DNA of 64,000 nucleotides from assembly GCF_031834595.1 (NCBI RefSeq), contig NZ_CP115541.1:4396501-4460500 (forward strand). Direction: 5' to 3'. Position 1 is the stretch's first letter. Each line of letters begins with the position of its first letter. The translations under genes and the position numbers were made by a program. Under the pieces are notes generated by a model. It was given only the letters and a program-made list of their open reading frames with translations, ran no database searches and was not told the DNA's origin. Positions 45,571-54,768 of this stretch are shown here, piece after piece. The stretch is from Stenotrophomonas oahuensis. Lineage in GTDB: Bacteria; Pseudomonadota; Gammaproteobacteria; Xanthomonadales; Xanthomonadaceae.

Positions 45571-46731
45571 TCAGGGCACAGCGACCGGGTACGAGCCCAG
45601 CACCTTGATCTGCGCCGAATGCGCCTTGAGTTCGGCCAGCGCGGCCTGCATCGCTTCGTCTTCGACATGGCCAGCCAGGTCGATGAAGAAGCCATATTCC
45701 CACTTGGCGTTGTGCGACGGACGCGACTCGATGCGGTTCATGCTGATGCCGTGGCGGGCAAACGGGCTGAGCACGTCGAACAGCGCACCCGGCTTGTCGT
45801 GGATGAACACCAGCACCGAGGTGCGGTCGTGGCCGGAGCCGGGGAAGATGTTGCGGCCGATCACCAGGAAGCGCGTGGTGTTGTCGGCATCATTCTGGAT
45901 CGGCTTGGTGACGACCTTCTTCAGGCCGTACACATGCCCTGCGCTTTCCCCGCCAATGGCGGCGGCGTCATCGGCATTGCGGGCGCGGCGCGCGCCTTCG
46001 GCATTGCTGGATACCGGAATCTTCTCGGCCTTGGGCAGGTTGGCACGCAGCCACGACGAGGTCTGCATGAACGACTGCGGGTGACCGTACACGCGCTCGA
46101 CATCTTCCAGCCGGCCGCTGCGCGACATCAGGTACTGCTGCACGCGCAGTTCCACTTCGCCACAGATCTTCAGATTGGAAGTGAGGAACATGTCCAGGGT
46201 GATCTGGATGGTGCCCTGCCCGGAGTTTTCCACCGGCACCACGCCGAAATCGGCGTTGCCCGCTTCCACTTCCTGGAACACCTCTTCAATGCTGGCCAGC
46301 GGCAGGCCCAGCGCCGAGCGACCGAAGTGCTTGAGCACGGCCTGCTGGCTGAAGGTGCCTTCCGGGCCGAGGTAGCCGATCTTCAGCGGCTCCTGCTGGG
46401 CCAGACAGGCCGACATGATTTCGCGGAACACGTGCACCAGCAGTTCGTCGCTGAGCGGCCCTTCGTTGCGGTCCACCACCATGCGCAGCACCTGCGCTTC
46501 GCGCTCGGGGCGGTAGTAATCCACGGCGGCGGCCAGCTTGCCCTTGGCCTTGCCGACCTGGTGGGCGAACTGCGCGCGCTCGGCGATCAGCGACTGGATG
46601 CTGCGGTCGATCTGATCGATCTTGGCGCGCACATCCGAAAGCACCGGCGCAGCAATGGCGGGAGAGGTCTCAGCCTTAGCCTTCTTCGCCGGTTTGGCGG
46701 CGGCCTTGGGCTTGGCGGGTTTGTTGGCCAT
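45571..46731 (-). CDS. pheA: bifunctional chorismate mutase/prephenate dehydratase (P-protein)
   Basis: 386 aa making phenylpyruvate from chorismate. A Lys/Ala/Pro-rich N-terminal extension of about 28 aa precedes the chorismate mutase domain (about 30-115, VRAKIDQIDRSIQSLIAERA). Prephenate dehydratase follows (about 118-300: GYLGPEGTFSQQAVLKHFG, VVPVENSGQGTIQ, DNTTRFLVIGR), then a C-terminal ACT domain (KPGALFDVLSPFARHGISMN with ESRP) that gives phenylalanine feedback control in relatives. SD GGAG 6 nt before the ATG. 26 bp after serC. Confidence 0.96.
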   Translation of the reverse strand: MANKPAKPKAAAKPAKKAKAETSPAIAAPVLSDVRAKIDQIDRSIQSLIAERAQFAHQVGKAKGKLAAAVDYYRPEREAQVLRMVVDRNEGPLSDELLVHVFREIMSACLAQQEPLKIGYLGPEGTFSQQAVLKHFGRSALGLPLASIEEVFQEVEAGNADFGVVPVENSGQGTIQITLDMFLTSNLKICGEVELRVQQYLMSRSGRLEDVERVYGHPQSFMQTSSWLRANLPKAEKIPVSSNAEGARRARNADDAAAIGGESAGHVYGLKKVVTKPIQNDADNTTRFLVIGRNIFPGSGHDRTSVLVFIHDKPGALFDVLSPFARHGISMNRIESRPSHNAKWEYGFFIDLAGHVEDEAMQAALAELKAHSAQIKVLGSYPVAVP

Positions 46732-46757
46732 ATCGGCTCCAGGTAAAAACGAATGCG

Positions 46758-47843
46758 TCAGCCGTTGCGCTGCTGGAAATCGCGCATGAAGGCCACCAAG
46801 GCCTGCGCGCCTTCCACCGGCATGGCGTTGTACAAAGAAGCACGGATGCCGCCCACGGCCTTGTGGCCCTTCAGCGCCAGCAGGCCGGCCGCCTTGGACT
46901 CGCTCACGAACCGTGCGGTGAGGGTGTCATCCGGCAGGAAGAACGGAATGTTCATGCGCGAACGCACCGCCGGCACCACCTCGTTGCGGTAAAAACCGCT
47001 AGAGGTATCGATGGCGTCGTACACCAGCGCAGCCTTGGTCGCGTTGCGGCGGGCGAATTCCTGCACCCCGCCCTGCGCCAGCATCCATTGGAACATCAGC
47101 CCGGCCAGATACCAGTTCCAGGTCGGCGGCGTGTTGAGCATGGAGTCACGCGCCACGTGCGAGCGGTAATTGAAGATGTCCGCGCGCGGCTGGCCGGCAC
47201 GTTCCAGCAGGTCGCGGCGCACGATCACCACCGACACGCCGACCGGGCCCAGGTTCTTCTGTGCACCGGCGTAGATCAGGCCATAGCGCGAGACGTCGAT
47301 CGGCTCGCTTGCGATGGACGAACTGAAGTCCGCGAACAGCGGCACGTTACCCACGTCGGGCGTGTCGCGGAACTCCACGCCATGAATGGTTTCATTGGCG
47401 GTGATGTGCACGAAGGCGGCATCGGGCGACAGCTGCCAGCTGCTGCGTGCGGGAATGTCGTGGAAGCCGCCGGCTTCGCTGCTGGCCGCCACATGCGGGT
47501 TGACGTAATGGCCGACCTGCTTGATCGCGGTTTTGCCCCAATGGCCGTTCACCACGTAATCGCAGGTCTGGCCGGGCGCGGCAAAATTCAGCGCCAGCAG
47601 CGCCTGCTGGGTGGTGGCACCGCCGGCCAGGAACATCACCGCATAGTCATCCGGAATGCTCATCAGGGTGCGCAGGTCGGCTTCGGCCTGGGCCGCGACC
47701 GCCATGAATTCCGGGCCACGGTGGCTCATCTCGACGATGGAAGCCCCGGCACCGTTCCATTCCAACATTTCCGCCTGCGCCTGGCGCAGGACCGATTCCG
47801 GCAGGGTTGCGGGGCCGGCACTGAAATTGAACGCGCGCGTCAT
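46758..47843 (-). CDS. serC: 3-phosphoserine/phosphohydroxythreonine aminotransferase
   Basis: 361 aa from the ATG at 47843 (SD AGGTG, 5 nt). PLP-dependent class-V aminotransferase for serine and pyridoxal-phosphate synthesis. N-terminal [22 protein letters not shown]-lysine Lys196 in [10 protein letters not shown]; substrate-binding NIPFFLPDD and [15 protein letters not shown]. First gene of serC-pheA-aroA. Confidence 0.97.
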   Translation of the reverse strand: MTRAFNFSAGPATLPESVLRQAQAEMLEWNGAGASIVEMSHRGPEFMAVAAQAEADLRTLMSIPDDYAVMFLAGGATTQQALLALNFAAPGQTCDYVVNGHWGKTAIKQVGHYVNPHVAASSEAGGFHDIPARSSWQLSPDAAFVHITANETIHGVEFRDTPDVGNVPLFADFSSSIASEPIDVSRYGLIYAGAQKNLGPVGVSVVIVRRDLLERAGQPRADIFNYRSHVARDSMLNTPPTWNWYLAGLMFQWMLAQGGVQEFARRNATKAALVYDAIDTSSGFYRNEVVPAVRSRMNIPFFLPDDTLTARFVSESKAAGLLALKGHKAVGGIRASLYNAMPVEGAQALVAFMRDFQQRNG

Positions 47844-47951
47844 GTCACACCTATGGGGCAAGACCCCTAGTATGCCGCAGCGCACCAGCGTTTAGGCCTT
47901 GCCGCACAAGGCGAAATTGGTTGCGTTTGAATCTATCGCGCGCCCCGCGCC

Positions 47952-48066
47952 GCACGACCAACGGTCGTGCGCTACCGGTGGCCGGAACGTCCGGTGCATT
48001 CGGAGCGGTGGCCGGAACATCCGGTGCATTCGGAAATGCCGGTAGGTGACGACCGTTGGTCGTCAC
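47952..48066. repeat. 30-bp tandem repeat enclosed by two opposed SMAG stem-loops
   Basis: Reverse SMAG GCACGACC-AAC-GGTCGTGC + GCTAC (47952-47975); two 30-bp direct repeats starting GGTGGCCGGAAC at 47977 and 48007 with a single A/G difference in the core; forward SMAG GTAG + GTGACGACC-GTT-GGTCGTCAC (48042-48066). Lies between serC and the FHA gene stop. Confidence 0.8.
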
Positions 48067-48070
48067 GGCG

Positions 48071-48868
48071 TCACCGCGCGCCAAACAACAGCAAGAGGCT
48101 GATCACCCCGCCCAACAACAACGCACTGCCCAGCAACCACGGCCAGCGACTCACCCGGCGCGGCACCGCAGGTGCTTCTACCGCAGCCACCGGCTCCAGG
48201 TCGTCCTCTTCCTCGCTCACCACCCGCTTGCTGCTGTCGTGCGGCACTTCCAGCACGAAGCGGTGCTGGGTGTCGAACACCAGCTGGTCGCCAGGTTGCA
48301 GCCAGCAGTGGCGGACGCTGACGCCATTGACCCGGGTCGATTCGCCGGAGCCCAGGTCGCGCAGCAGCAGGCGCTCACCATGCCGCTCCAGCCGGGCGTG
48401 CTGCTCGGCAAAGGCCGGATCATCAATCAGGATGTCCGACTCCGCACCGCGCCCGATCACCCGTGGGCGGTCCAGGGTGAAGCTGCGGCCATGATGCTGG
48501 CCGCCGACGCCGCGCAGCAGGCGCGGATCCTCGCCCTGTTCGTCGCTGCGCGCCGGCGCATGCTGCAAGGCCTCGCACGGCCCCTGGATCAGCATCTCCA
48601 CGCCGTCGGCGTAGACCGCGTCACCCGGACGCAGCAGTGCCATGCGCCGCACCGGCCGCCCGTTGACGTGAATGCCGCGCATGCCGTTGGCCACCTGCAG
48701 CCACAGGCCGCGGTCATCCAGGCAGAACTGGGCCAGCAACAGCGTGCCGACCGCCTCGCCGCCGAGCCGGACACTGCCGGAAGCGTGGCGCACGATCCGT
48801 TGCACCCCGGGCCGCAGTGGCTGGTCGGGGTGTTGGCGTTGGGTGAAGTGAACTAGCAGGTTCTGCAC
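48071..48868 (-). CDS. double-FHA-domain membrane protein
   Basis: About 265 aa from GTG 48868 (VQNLLVHFTQ). Two forkhead-associated-like domains that bind phosphothreonine peptides in relatives: a weaker one (about 40-110, LQVANGMRGIHVNGRPV) and a clear one (about 130-215, VIGRGAESDILIDDPAFAEQHARLE, DLGSGESTRVNGVSV). An acidic linker and a C-terminal membrane helix (WPWLLGSALLLGGVISLLLL) follow. No kinase or phosphatase gene is adjacent, so its partner is unknown. Confidence 0.82.
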   Translation of the reverse strand: MQNLLVHFTQRQHPDQPLRPGVQRIVRHASGSVRLGGEAVGTLLLAQFCLDDRGLWLQVANGMRGIHVNGRPVRRMALLRPGDAVYADGVEMLIQGPCEALQHAPARSDEQGEDPRLLRGVGGQHHGRSFTLDRPRVIGRGAESDILIDDPAFAEQHARLERHGERLLLRDLGSGESTRVNGVSVRHCWLQPGDQLVFDTQHRFVLEVPHDSSKRVVSEEEDDLEPVAAVEAPAVPRRVSRWPWLLGSALLLGGVISLLLLFGAR

Positions 48869-48984
48869 GCGGCGCAGCCTATCAGGTTGCCTGTCCGGGA
48901 AGAAGAAGTGTGACGCGCCTCTTGGCGGGATGGCTGACCCTGCGCACAATGCAGACCCTTCCCCGCCACCTGCCAGGAGCACAC

Positions 48985-49260
48985 ATGTCCAGGATCGATA
49001 TCACTCATGCCCACAGCCTCAGCGGCGATGCCGCCCGTCAGGCCATCGACGCCATGGCCGCCAAGCTGACCGAGAAGTTCCAGGTGCGCAGCAGCTGGGC
49101 CGGCGACGTCCTGAGCCTCAACGGCTCCGGCGTGGACGGCGCGATCAAGCTGGTGCCGGGCGCGGTCAATGTAGTGGCTGAGCTGAGCTTCCCGGTCTCG
49201 ATGATGAAAGGCATGGTGGAAGACCAGATCAAGAGCGTGCTGAAGGAAAAGCTGGGCTGA
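48985..49260 (+). CDS. polyhydroxyalkanoic-acid system (PHA granule region) family protein
   Basis: A 91-aa small protein from ATG 48985 (SD AGGAG, 7 nt). The pattern ITHAHSLSGDAARQAIDAMAAKL and FPVSMMKGMVEDQIKSVLKEKL matches the short PHA_gran_rgn family found near PHA genes. Role: probably associated with polyester granules, as the next gene encodes a phasin-like protein 77 bp downstream. Confidence 0.85.
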   Translation: MSRIDITHAHSLSGDAARQAIDAMAAKLTEKFQVRSSWAGDVLSLNGSGVDGAIKLVPGAVNVVAELSFPVSMMKGMVEDQIKSVLKEKLG

Positions 49261-49337
49261 ACCAGCGCAGCGCCGTCACGCCATTCAACGGTGGGGCTGG
49301 CTAGGATCAAGGGGTGGCCACTCACAGGAATCGCCCC

Positions 49338-49829
49338 ATGACCTCACACGACGACTTCGATGACCGCAGCACCGATGAAAAGCCTTCGCTGCAGGACCAG
49401 GCCGAGCGCTTCTCGCGCAAGCTGAGCGACTCGGCCCAGCAGGTCTGGCTGGCTGGCTTGGGCGCGTTCGGTCGCGCGCAGGCAGAGGGCAGCCGCTTCT
49501 TCGACAACCTGGTCAAGGAAGGCGAAGCCATCGACGCCCGCAACCGCGAGCGCAACGGCGATGCCCCGCGCTGGCGTGACAATGTGGAAGAGCAGCTTGG
49601 CGAGGCCCGCGAGAAGGCCGCCGGCACCTGGGACAAGGTCGAGAAGGCCTTCGATGACCGCGTCCAGGGCGTGCTCAAGCGCCTGCACATTCCCACCGGC
49701 GAAGACGTGGCGGCCTTGAATGCGCGGATCGACGCGCTCAACGCCCGCCTGAACCGGGCCGAAGCCCGTGCGGCCTCGCCCAGTGACGATCCGGCCCCGG
49801 GTTCGCATCAGTCGCCGGGCGGTGCCTGA
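49338..49829 (+). CDS. phasin-family (PHA granule-associated) protein
   Basis: 163 aa from ATG 49338 (AGGAA about 8 nt upstream). Phasin signature SAQQVWLAGLGAFGRAQAEGSRFFDNLVKEGEAID near the N-terminus, then charged amphipathic helices (LGEAREKAAGTWDKVEKAFDDRV) and a C-terminal heptad segment (VAALNARIDALNARLNRAEA) like PhaF/PhaI-type oligomerisation coils. It coats polyhydroxyalkanoate granules in relatives. No PHA synthase gene is in this window. Confidence 0.88.
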   Translation: MTSHDDFDDRSTDEKPSLQDQAERFSRKLSDSAQQVWLAGLGAFGRAQAEGSRFFDNLVKEGEAIDARNRERNGDAPRWRDNVEEQLGEAREKAAGTWDKVEKAFDDRVQGVLKRLHIPTGEDVAALNARIDALNARLNRAEARAASPSDDPAPGSHQSPGGA

Positions 49830-49880
49830 GCGGCAACCGTACGCCGACGGATTGAATTGTTGCAAAGCAGCAGAAGTTTG

Positions 49881-49963
49881 TTGACAATCGAACTCGACCC
49901 GCCAATCCCAGTGCTTGCCGATTGTTCCCTCCCCTCTCGGCTCCGGATTGGCGGGTTTTTGTT
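49881..49963 (+). ncRNA. structured intergenic element: attenuator-like or small RNA with intrinsic terminator
   Basis: CCCGCCAATCC (49898-49908) pairs perfectly with GGATTGGCGGG (49945-49955) and is followed by TTTTTGTT. A second pairing, ACAATCG (49884-49890) with CGATTGT (49919-49925), crosses the first, so the two are alternatives or a pseudoknot. The loop is C-rich (TTCCCTCCCCTCTC). It lies between the phasin gene and the Mrr-like gene; it could simply end the phasin transcript. Confidence 0.45.
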
Positions 49964-50110
49964 GCCTGCCGAAAAGCGCGGCACAAAGTGAGACATTCGT
50001 CACCCGGAGTGCCGAAGCCGGTCAAAAAAAACTGAAAACGACACCACGCAGACAGATGCGGGCGCATATACACTGTCCCGACGCACTCCGTGTTCATTCT
50101 CTAGCACCTC

Positions 50111-51166
50111 ATGTTCTCCTGGATTCTGGCTCTGCTGTTGGCCCTCGTCGTCTGGTCCCTGGCGACCGCCTACTTCTGGCTGGTCAAACGCCGCCGCAAG
50201 GAGGTCAAGCTCGGGCTGAACGCCTTGGCGGGCATGCATTGGCGGGACTTTTCCGAAATCGTCAAACGGGCCATGCGCGAACAGCGCGGCCTGGTCGACG
50301 TGCACGACGAAGACGAAGACCACCGCGAGCCGCGCAGCGACTTCCTGATGGAAGACCCGCAGCACAAGCGCTGGCTGCTGGCCTGCAAGCATGGGCTGGC
50401 TTATCGGATCGGCCCGGCGGCGGTGAACGAGCTGGGCACCGCCGCACGTCTGGCCGGGGCCAAGGGCGGCATCCTGATCACTGAAGGCCAGGTCCAGCGT
50501 GACGGCCGTGCCGCGGCTGAAAAGCAGGGCGTCGAGGTGCTGGACGGCCAGCTGCTGTGGCCGATGCTGATTCCCTACCTGCCCGGCGACATGGAGTCGG
50601 CGGTGAAGAAGGCGGCGCGGCGTGAGGCCGTGCGGCGCATTTCCATTGCCGCGCTGGGGTCGCTGACGCTCGGGCTGCTGGTGGGGATGAGCTACCTGAC
50701 CACGCGCGTGGACAAGACCCCGGCGGCTCCGGCTCCGACGCAGGCGAGCGCGCCTGCGGCTGCAGCGCCGGCCGCCACCGCCCCTGCCGCCTCCCCGGTC
50801 ACTGCAGCGCCCGCTTCGGCTCCGCCTACGGCAGCCGCCGCGACCCCGGCACCTGCGGCCCAGCCTCCTGGCCCCCCCGCGCCCGGCAGCATCCTCGGCA
50901 CCGACGGTGACCCGGATGCGGCCACCCTGGCCCAGTACCGACGAGAGCTGGCGCAGAACGTAGGCAAGCAGACCGGCGTGCTGAGCGCGTTCTGGCAGAC
51001 CAGCCAGACCCTGGCGGTGAACCGCAGTGAGGAGATTGATGCGGTGTGGCCGCTGATCTGTACGGAAGTGAAGCGCTATCCCGCGCTGCGCACGGTGCGC
51101 GTACAGCTCAACCCGCGCCCGGGTACGGAAGAGCCGGTGCGGTGGAGGCAGTGCGCCACGTCGTGA
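50111..51166 (+). CDS. membrane-anchored Mrr-like restriction-endonuclease-fold protein
   Basis: 351 aa: N-terminal membrane helix (ILALLLALVVWSLATAYFWL), a restriction-endonuclease-like domain (about 40-165: ALAGMHWRDFSEIVKRAMRE, RWLLACKHGLAYRIGPAAVN, AGAKGGILITEGQVQRDGRA, VEVLDGQLLWPML), a second membrane helix (ALGSLTLGLLVGMSYL), a long Ala/Pro low-complexity linker (about 205-265) and a C-terminal ~80-aa domain. In Mrr relatives the catalytic strand reads QxK; here it is ACK, so cleavage activity is doubtful. Function unknown. Confidence 0.78.
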   Translation: MFSWILALLLALVVWSLATAYFWLVKRRRKEVKLGLNALAGMHWRDFSEIVKRAMREQRGLVDVHDEDEDHREPRSDFLMEDPQHKRWLLACKHGLAYRIGPAAVNELGTAARLAGAKGGILITEGQVQRDGRAAAEKQGVEVLDGQLLWPMLIPYLPGDMESAVKKAARREAVRRISIAALGSLTLGLLVGMSYLTTRVDKTPAAPAPTQASAPAAAAPAATAPAASPVTAAPASAPPTAAAATPAPAAQPPGPPAPGSILGTDGDPDAATLAQYRRELAQNVGKQTGVLSAFWQTSQTLAVNRSEEIDAVWPLICTEVKRYPALRTVRVQLNPRPGTEEPVRWRQCATS

Positions 51167-51173
51167 TGGTCGT

Positions 51174-51294
51174 TGCCGGGCGTGGCCCGGCACTACGCCG
51201 GCCCGCCATTACGTTGAATCGCGCGGTTACGTAGAGCGGGGCTTGCCCCGCTGCCGTTCGCGCGCCAAGAGCAGCCGGGCAAGCCCGGCTCTAC
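51174..51294. repeat. cluster of three SMAG-type REP stem-loops
   Basis: Reverse unit TGCCGGGC-GTG-GCCCGGCA + CTAC (51174-51196), forward unit GTAG + AGCGGGGC-TT-GCCCCGCT (51231-51252) and reverse unit AGCCGGGC-AA-GCCCGGCT + CTAC (51273-51294). All stems are perfect 8-bp; the last two form an inverted dimer between convergent genes. Confidence 0.85.
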
Positions 51295-51330
51295 GTAAAT
51301 CCCGGGTTATCCGGACGCACCGCCCGATCG

Positions 51331-52059
51331 TCAACGCGCCCCAGGCGCAAACCGCGCCACCAGATCCCACGCATCGCCCAGAAACATCTGCTTGACCCGG
51401 GTAATCGGCAGTTCGCCGCGCCAGGTATGGCGGTCGATCACCAGGCACGCCGTGCCGGCCTTTACTTTCAGCAACGCGGCCGCCGGGGCATCCGCCCCCC
51501 ACGCACTGATGCGATGCTGCGCCCGCGTCCACGACACGTTCTGCAGCAGCCAGCTGCCGGGTGCCATCACCGCGAAATCCACCTGCAGCGCTTCCGGCAC
51601 CCCCTCAGGATTGATCAACCGGTGCTCCAGTGCGAACGGCTGGCCGTCGGCCAAGTGCAGGCAGCGGATCGCCAACAGCATGCGTCCGCCGGATAACGCC
51701 ATCTCGTCTTCGTTGCCCGGGTCCGCGCGGCGATGCGCCCGGTCCAGCAACTGGTACCCGTAGGTATGCCCACGCGCGCCGACCGCCATGGCGATGTCGG
51801 GAATTTCCAGCGCCACCTGCTCAAGATGCGGCGGCTGCCGCGCCACGAATGATCCGGCGCGGCGGCGACGCTCGATCATGCCGCTTTCGGCCAAGGCGGT
51901 CAGCACCTTGTTCACCGTCATGCGCGAGCAGCCGTACTGCTCCATCAACTCGTGTTCGTACGGAATGCGGAAACCCGGCTGCCACTGCCCACTGAGGATG
52001 CGGCCTTCCAGATCCTCACGGATACGCTGGTTGAGAGTGGGTGCTTTCTTGCCCGTCAC
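51331..52059 (-). CDS. hutC: HutC, GntR-family repressor of histidine utilisation
   Basis: 242 aa: N-terminal GntR winged helix (LNQRIREDLEGRILSGQWQPGFRIPYEHELMEQYGCSRMTVNKVL, about 9-55) and a C-terminal UTRA ligand domain (LLAIRCLHLADGQPFALEHRLINP). In relatives urocanate releases it from the hut operators. It lies 37 bp downstream of hutF on the same strand, so it is autoregulated if the hutF promoter is repressed. Confidence 0.93.
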   Translation of the reverse strand: MTGKKAPTLNQRIREDLEGRILSGQWQPGFRIPYEHELMEQYGCSRMTVNKVLTALAESGMIERRRRAGSFVARQPPHLEQVALEIPDIAMAVGARGHTYGYQLLDRAHRRADPGNEDEMALSGGRMLLAIRCLHLADGQPFALEHRLINPEGVPEALQVDFAVMAPGSWLLQNVSWTRAQHRISAWGADAPAAALLKVKAGTACLVIDRHTWRGELPITRVKQMFLGDAWDLVARFAPGAR

Positions 52060-52096
52060 GCGGAAATCCTGATCAATCGAGTCACGGGGCGGGTGT

Positions 52097-53479
52097 TCAA
52101 TGTGCGGCCTTCAGCACGCCCTGCAGCGCGGACGCAAAGCGTGCAGCCACCACGTCACGGTGCAGATGACGCCCCTGCCGGACCCATTGCCGGCCGCCAC
52201 GCCACACCGAGCGCACCGCTCCATTACGTGCGGCGAACACCCAGCTGTCAAGCCAGGCGTCGCCCTCGCGCGCGATCAGCGCCGGATGCTGCGGGTCCAG
52301 TTCGACCACATCGGCCGGCGCACCTGCCTGCAGACCATGGCCGACGCCCAGTGCCTGCGCCGCGCCCTGCAGCGCCTGCTGGAACAACCAGCGGCCACTG
52401 GAAACGCCCTCCTGCGGGGCCAGCACATTACGACCGCGCAGTTGCAGACGCTGACCATATTCCAGCAGACGCAGCTCTTCCGCCGCGTCGATCAACACAT
52501 TGGAATCCGAGCCGACCCCGAAGCGCCCGCCGCCCTGCGCGAACGCCGGCATCGGGAACAGCCCGTCGCCCAGGTTGGCCTCGGTGATCGGGCACAAGCC
52601 CACCACCGCCTGGCTGGCCAGCATGCGCTGCACTTCGTCGGCATCCACATGGGTGGCGTGCACCAGGCACCAGCGCGCATCGACCGGCGCATGTTCGTAC
52701 AGCCAGCGCACCGGGCGCAGGCCGCTCCAGGCCACGCAGGCGTCCACTTCGCGGGTCTGCTCGGCAATGTGGATATGCACCGGGCCGGTGTTGAGCGGCA
52801 GCAGTGCGGCCAGCTCCTCACCCGTCACCGCACGCAGGCTGTGCGGGGCGATGCCCAGCACCGCATCGTCCTGCCCGCGCAGGGCCTGCCGGCAGCCGGC
52901 CAGCAGGTCGGCAAAACCGTCCACGTCATGGATCAACCGGCGCTGCGCCGGATTCGGCGGCGCACCGCCAAAATCGGCATGCGCGTAGAACACCGGCAGC
53001 AGGGTCAGGCCGATGCCACTGCCCTGCGCCGCCGCCGCCACGCGCGCGGCCATCTCGGCACGATTCGCATACGGCGCGCCGTCGGCGGCGTGGTGCAGAT
53101 AGTGGAACTCGCCGACGCGGGTGAAGCCCGATTCCAGCATTTCCACATAAGCCTGTTCGGCAATGGCCTGCACCGCCTCCGGCTGCAGGTGCGCCAGGAA
53201 GCGGTACATCAGCTCGCGCCAGCTCCAGAAGCTGTCGCCGCTGCGCCCACCGATCTCGGTCAGGCCAGCCATGCCACGCTGGAAGGCGTGGCTGTGCAGG
53301 TTGCCCAGCCCGGGCAGCGCGATGGACAGGGCGATATCGCCGTCCTGCGCCGGCACCCCGGGCGTGACCTCCTGCAAGGTGTTGCCGTGGCCGACAATGC
53401 GCACATCGCGGGCCCAGCCCTGCGGCAGCAGCGCATGCTCGGCATGGAAGGCGACGGTGGAAGCGGTGGTTTCAGGCAT
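52097..53479 (-). CDS. hutF: formimidoylglutamate deiminase
   Basis: 460 aa from the ATG at 53479; a GTG lies one codon earlier. Amidohydrolase-fold zinc enzyme with metal ligands in GNLHSHAFQRG, VHIHIAEQ and CLVHATHVD, and SDSNV near the C-terminal third. It converts N-formimidoyl-glutamate to N-formyl-glutamate plus ammonia; together with HutG this gives the five-step histidine route that yields formate rather than formamide. Confidence 0.95.
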   Translation of the reverse strand: MPETTASTVAFHAEHALLPQGWARDVRIVGHGNTLQEVTPGVPAQDGDIALSIALPGLGNLHSHAFQRGMAGLTEIGGRSGDSFWSWRELMYRFLAHLQPEAVQAIAEQAYVEMLESGFTRVGEFHYLHHAADGAPYANRAEMAARVAAAAQGSGIGLTLLPVFYAHADFGGAPPNPAQRRLIHDVDGFADLLAGCRQALRGQDDAVLGIAPHSLRAVTGEELAALLPLNTGPVHIHIAEQTREVDACVAWSGLRPVRWLYEHAPVDARWCLVHATHVDADEVQRMLASQAVVGLCPITEANLGDGLFPMPAFAQGGGRFGVGSDSNVLIDAAEELRLLEYGQRLQLRGRNVLAPQEGVSSGRWLFQQALQGAAQALGVGHGLQAGAPADVVELDPQHPALIAREGDAWLDSWVFAARNGAVRSVWRGGRQWVRQGRHLHRDVVAARFASALQGVLKAAH

Positions 53480-53509
53480 CACTGGACATCCCGGAAGCGT
53501 CGCCTATAT

Positions 53510-53519
53510 TGTATAGACA
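53510..53519. promoter_or_regulatory. candidate HutC operator between hutF and hutI
   Basis: TGTATAGACA, a TGTnnnnACA dyad within TATATTGTATAGACATATG, resembles HutC boxes of pseudomonads (TGTATATACA type). It lies between the two divergent start codons, about 30 bp from each, where it could block both promoters. Confidence 0.6.
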
Positions 53520-53542
53520 TATGAGCTGATGTGGTGGCTGCC

Positions 53543-54742
53543 GTGCACTGTGACACCGTTTGGACCCACGCCAACCTGATGACGCTGGAAGGCTCCGGCC
53601 TGGGCATCATCGAAAACGGGGTGATTGCCGCCCACCAGGGCCGCATCGTGCACGTGGGCGCGGCCGGCACCGACGCCCATCTGCAGCCTGCCCGCCGCAT
53701 CGACGCCGGCGGTCGCTGGATCAGTCCCGGGCTGATCGATTGCCACACCCACCTGGTCTACGCCGGTAACCGTGCCGGCGAGTTCGAGCAGCGCCTGCAG
53801 GGGGTGAGCTATGCCGACATCGCCCGCGCCGGCGGTGGCATTGTCTCCACCGTGCGCGCCACCCGCGCCGCCAGCGATGCCGAACTGCTGGCGCAAAGCC
53901 TGCCACGGCTCGACGCGATGCTGGCCGAGGGCCTGACCACGATCGAGATCAAGTCCGGTTATGGGCTGACCCTGGAAGACGAAACCAAGCAGCTGCGCGT
54001 GGCGCGGCAGCTGGCTGAAACGCGTGCGGTGGAGGTGGTGCCCACCTTCCTCGGCGCGCACGCGGTGCCGCCCGGTCGTGATGCGCAGGAGTACATCGAC
54101 GAGGTCTGCACGGTAATGATCCCCGCCATGGCCGCGCAGCAGCTGGCCGAAGCGGTGGACGTCTTCTGCGAGAACATCGCCTTCAGTCCCGCCCAGGCCG
54201 AGCAGGTGTTCGTGGCCGCGCGCCAGCACGGGCTGGCAGTGAAGATCCACGCCGAACAGCTCAGCAACCAGCACGGCGCGGCGCTGGCCGCTCGCTACGG
54301 CGCGCTGTCGGCGGATCATATCGAACACCTCGACGACGACGGCATTGCCGCCATGCGCACCGCCGGCACCGTGGCCGTGTTGCTGCCCGGTGCGTTCTAC
54401 TTCACCCGCGACACCACCCTGCCCCCGCTGGACGCGCTGCGCGCCGCCGGCGTGCCGCTGGCACTGGCCACCGACAGCAATCCCGGCACCTCGCCGCTGA
54501 CCAGCCCGCTGCTGGCAATGAACATGGCCGCCACCCTGTTCCGCATGACTGTCGACGAATGCATCGCCGGCTTCACCCGCGAAGCCGCGCGCGCGCTGGG
54601 CCGCGCCGACCGTATCGGTCGGCTGGCGGTCGGCATGGACTGCAATCTGGCGGTGTGGGACATCCAGGCTCCGGCCGACCTGGTGTACCGCATCGGTTTC
54701 AATCCCCTGCACGCGCGCGTCATGCGCGGTGAACCTGTCTGA
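53543..54742 (+). CDS. hutI: imidazolonepropionase
   Basis: About 399 aa, starting at GTG 53543 ([17 protein letters not shown], the usual family N-terminus, with GGTGG upstream); GTG 53531 is an alternative. Amidohydrolase with zinc-binding [14 protein letters not shown], the active-site region [27 protein letters not shown] and [10 protein letters not shown]. It opens imidazolone propionate to N-formimidoyl-glutamate. First gene of hutI-hutH-hutG-hutU. Confidence 0.95.
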   Translation: MHCDTVWTHANLMTLEGSGLGIIENGVIAAHQGRIVHVGAAGTDAHLQPARRIDAGGRWISPGLIDCHTHLVYAGNRAGEFEQRLQGVSYADIARAGGGIVSTVRATRAASDAELLAQSLPRLDAMLAEGLTTIEIKSGYGLTLEDETKQLRVARQLAETRAVEVVPTFLGAHAVPPGRDAQEYIDEVCTVMIPAMAAQQLAEAVDVFCENIAFSPAQAEQVFVAARQHGLAVKIHAEQLSNQHGAALAARYGALSADHIEHLDDDGIAAMRTAGTVAVLLPGAFYFTRDTTLPPLDALRAAGVPLALATDSNPGTSPLTSPLLAMNMAATLFRMTVDECIAGFTREAARALGRADRIGRLAVGMDCNLAVWDIQAPADLVYRIGFNPLHARVMRGEPV

Positions 54743-54768
54743 GCAACGCTGTGATGTCTGGAGATTCC

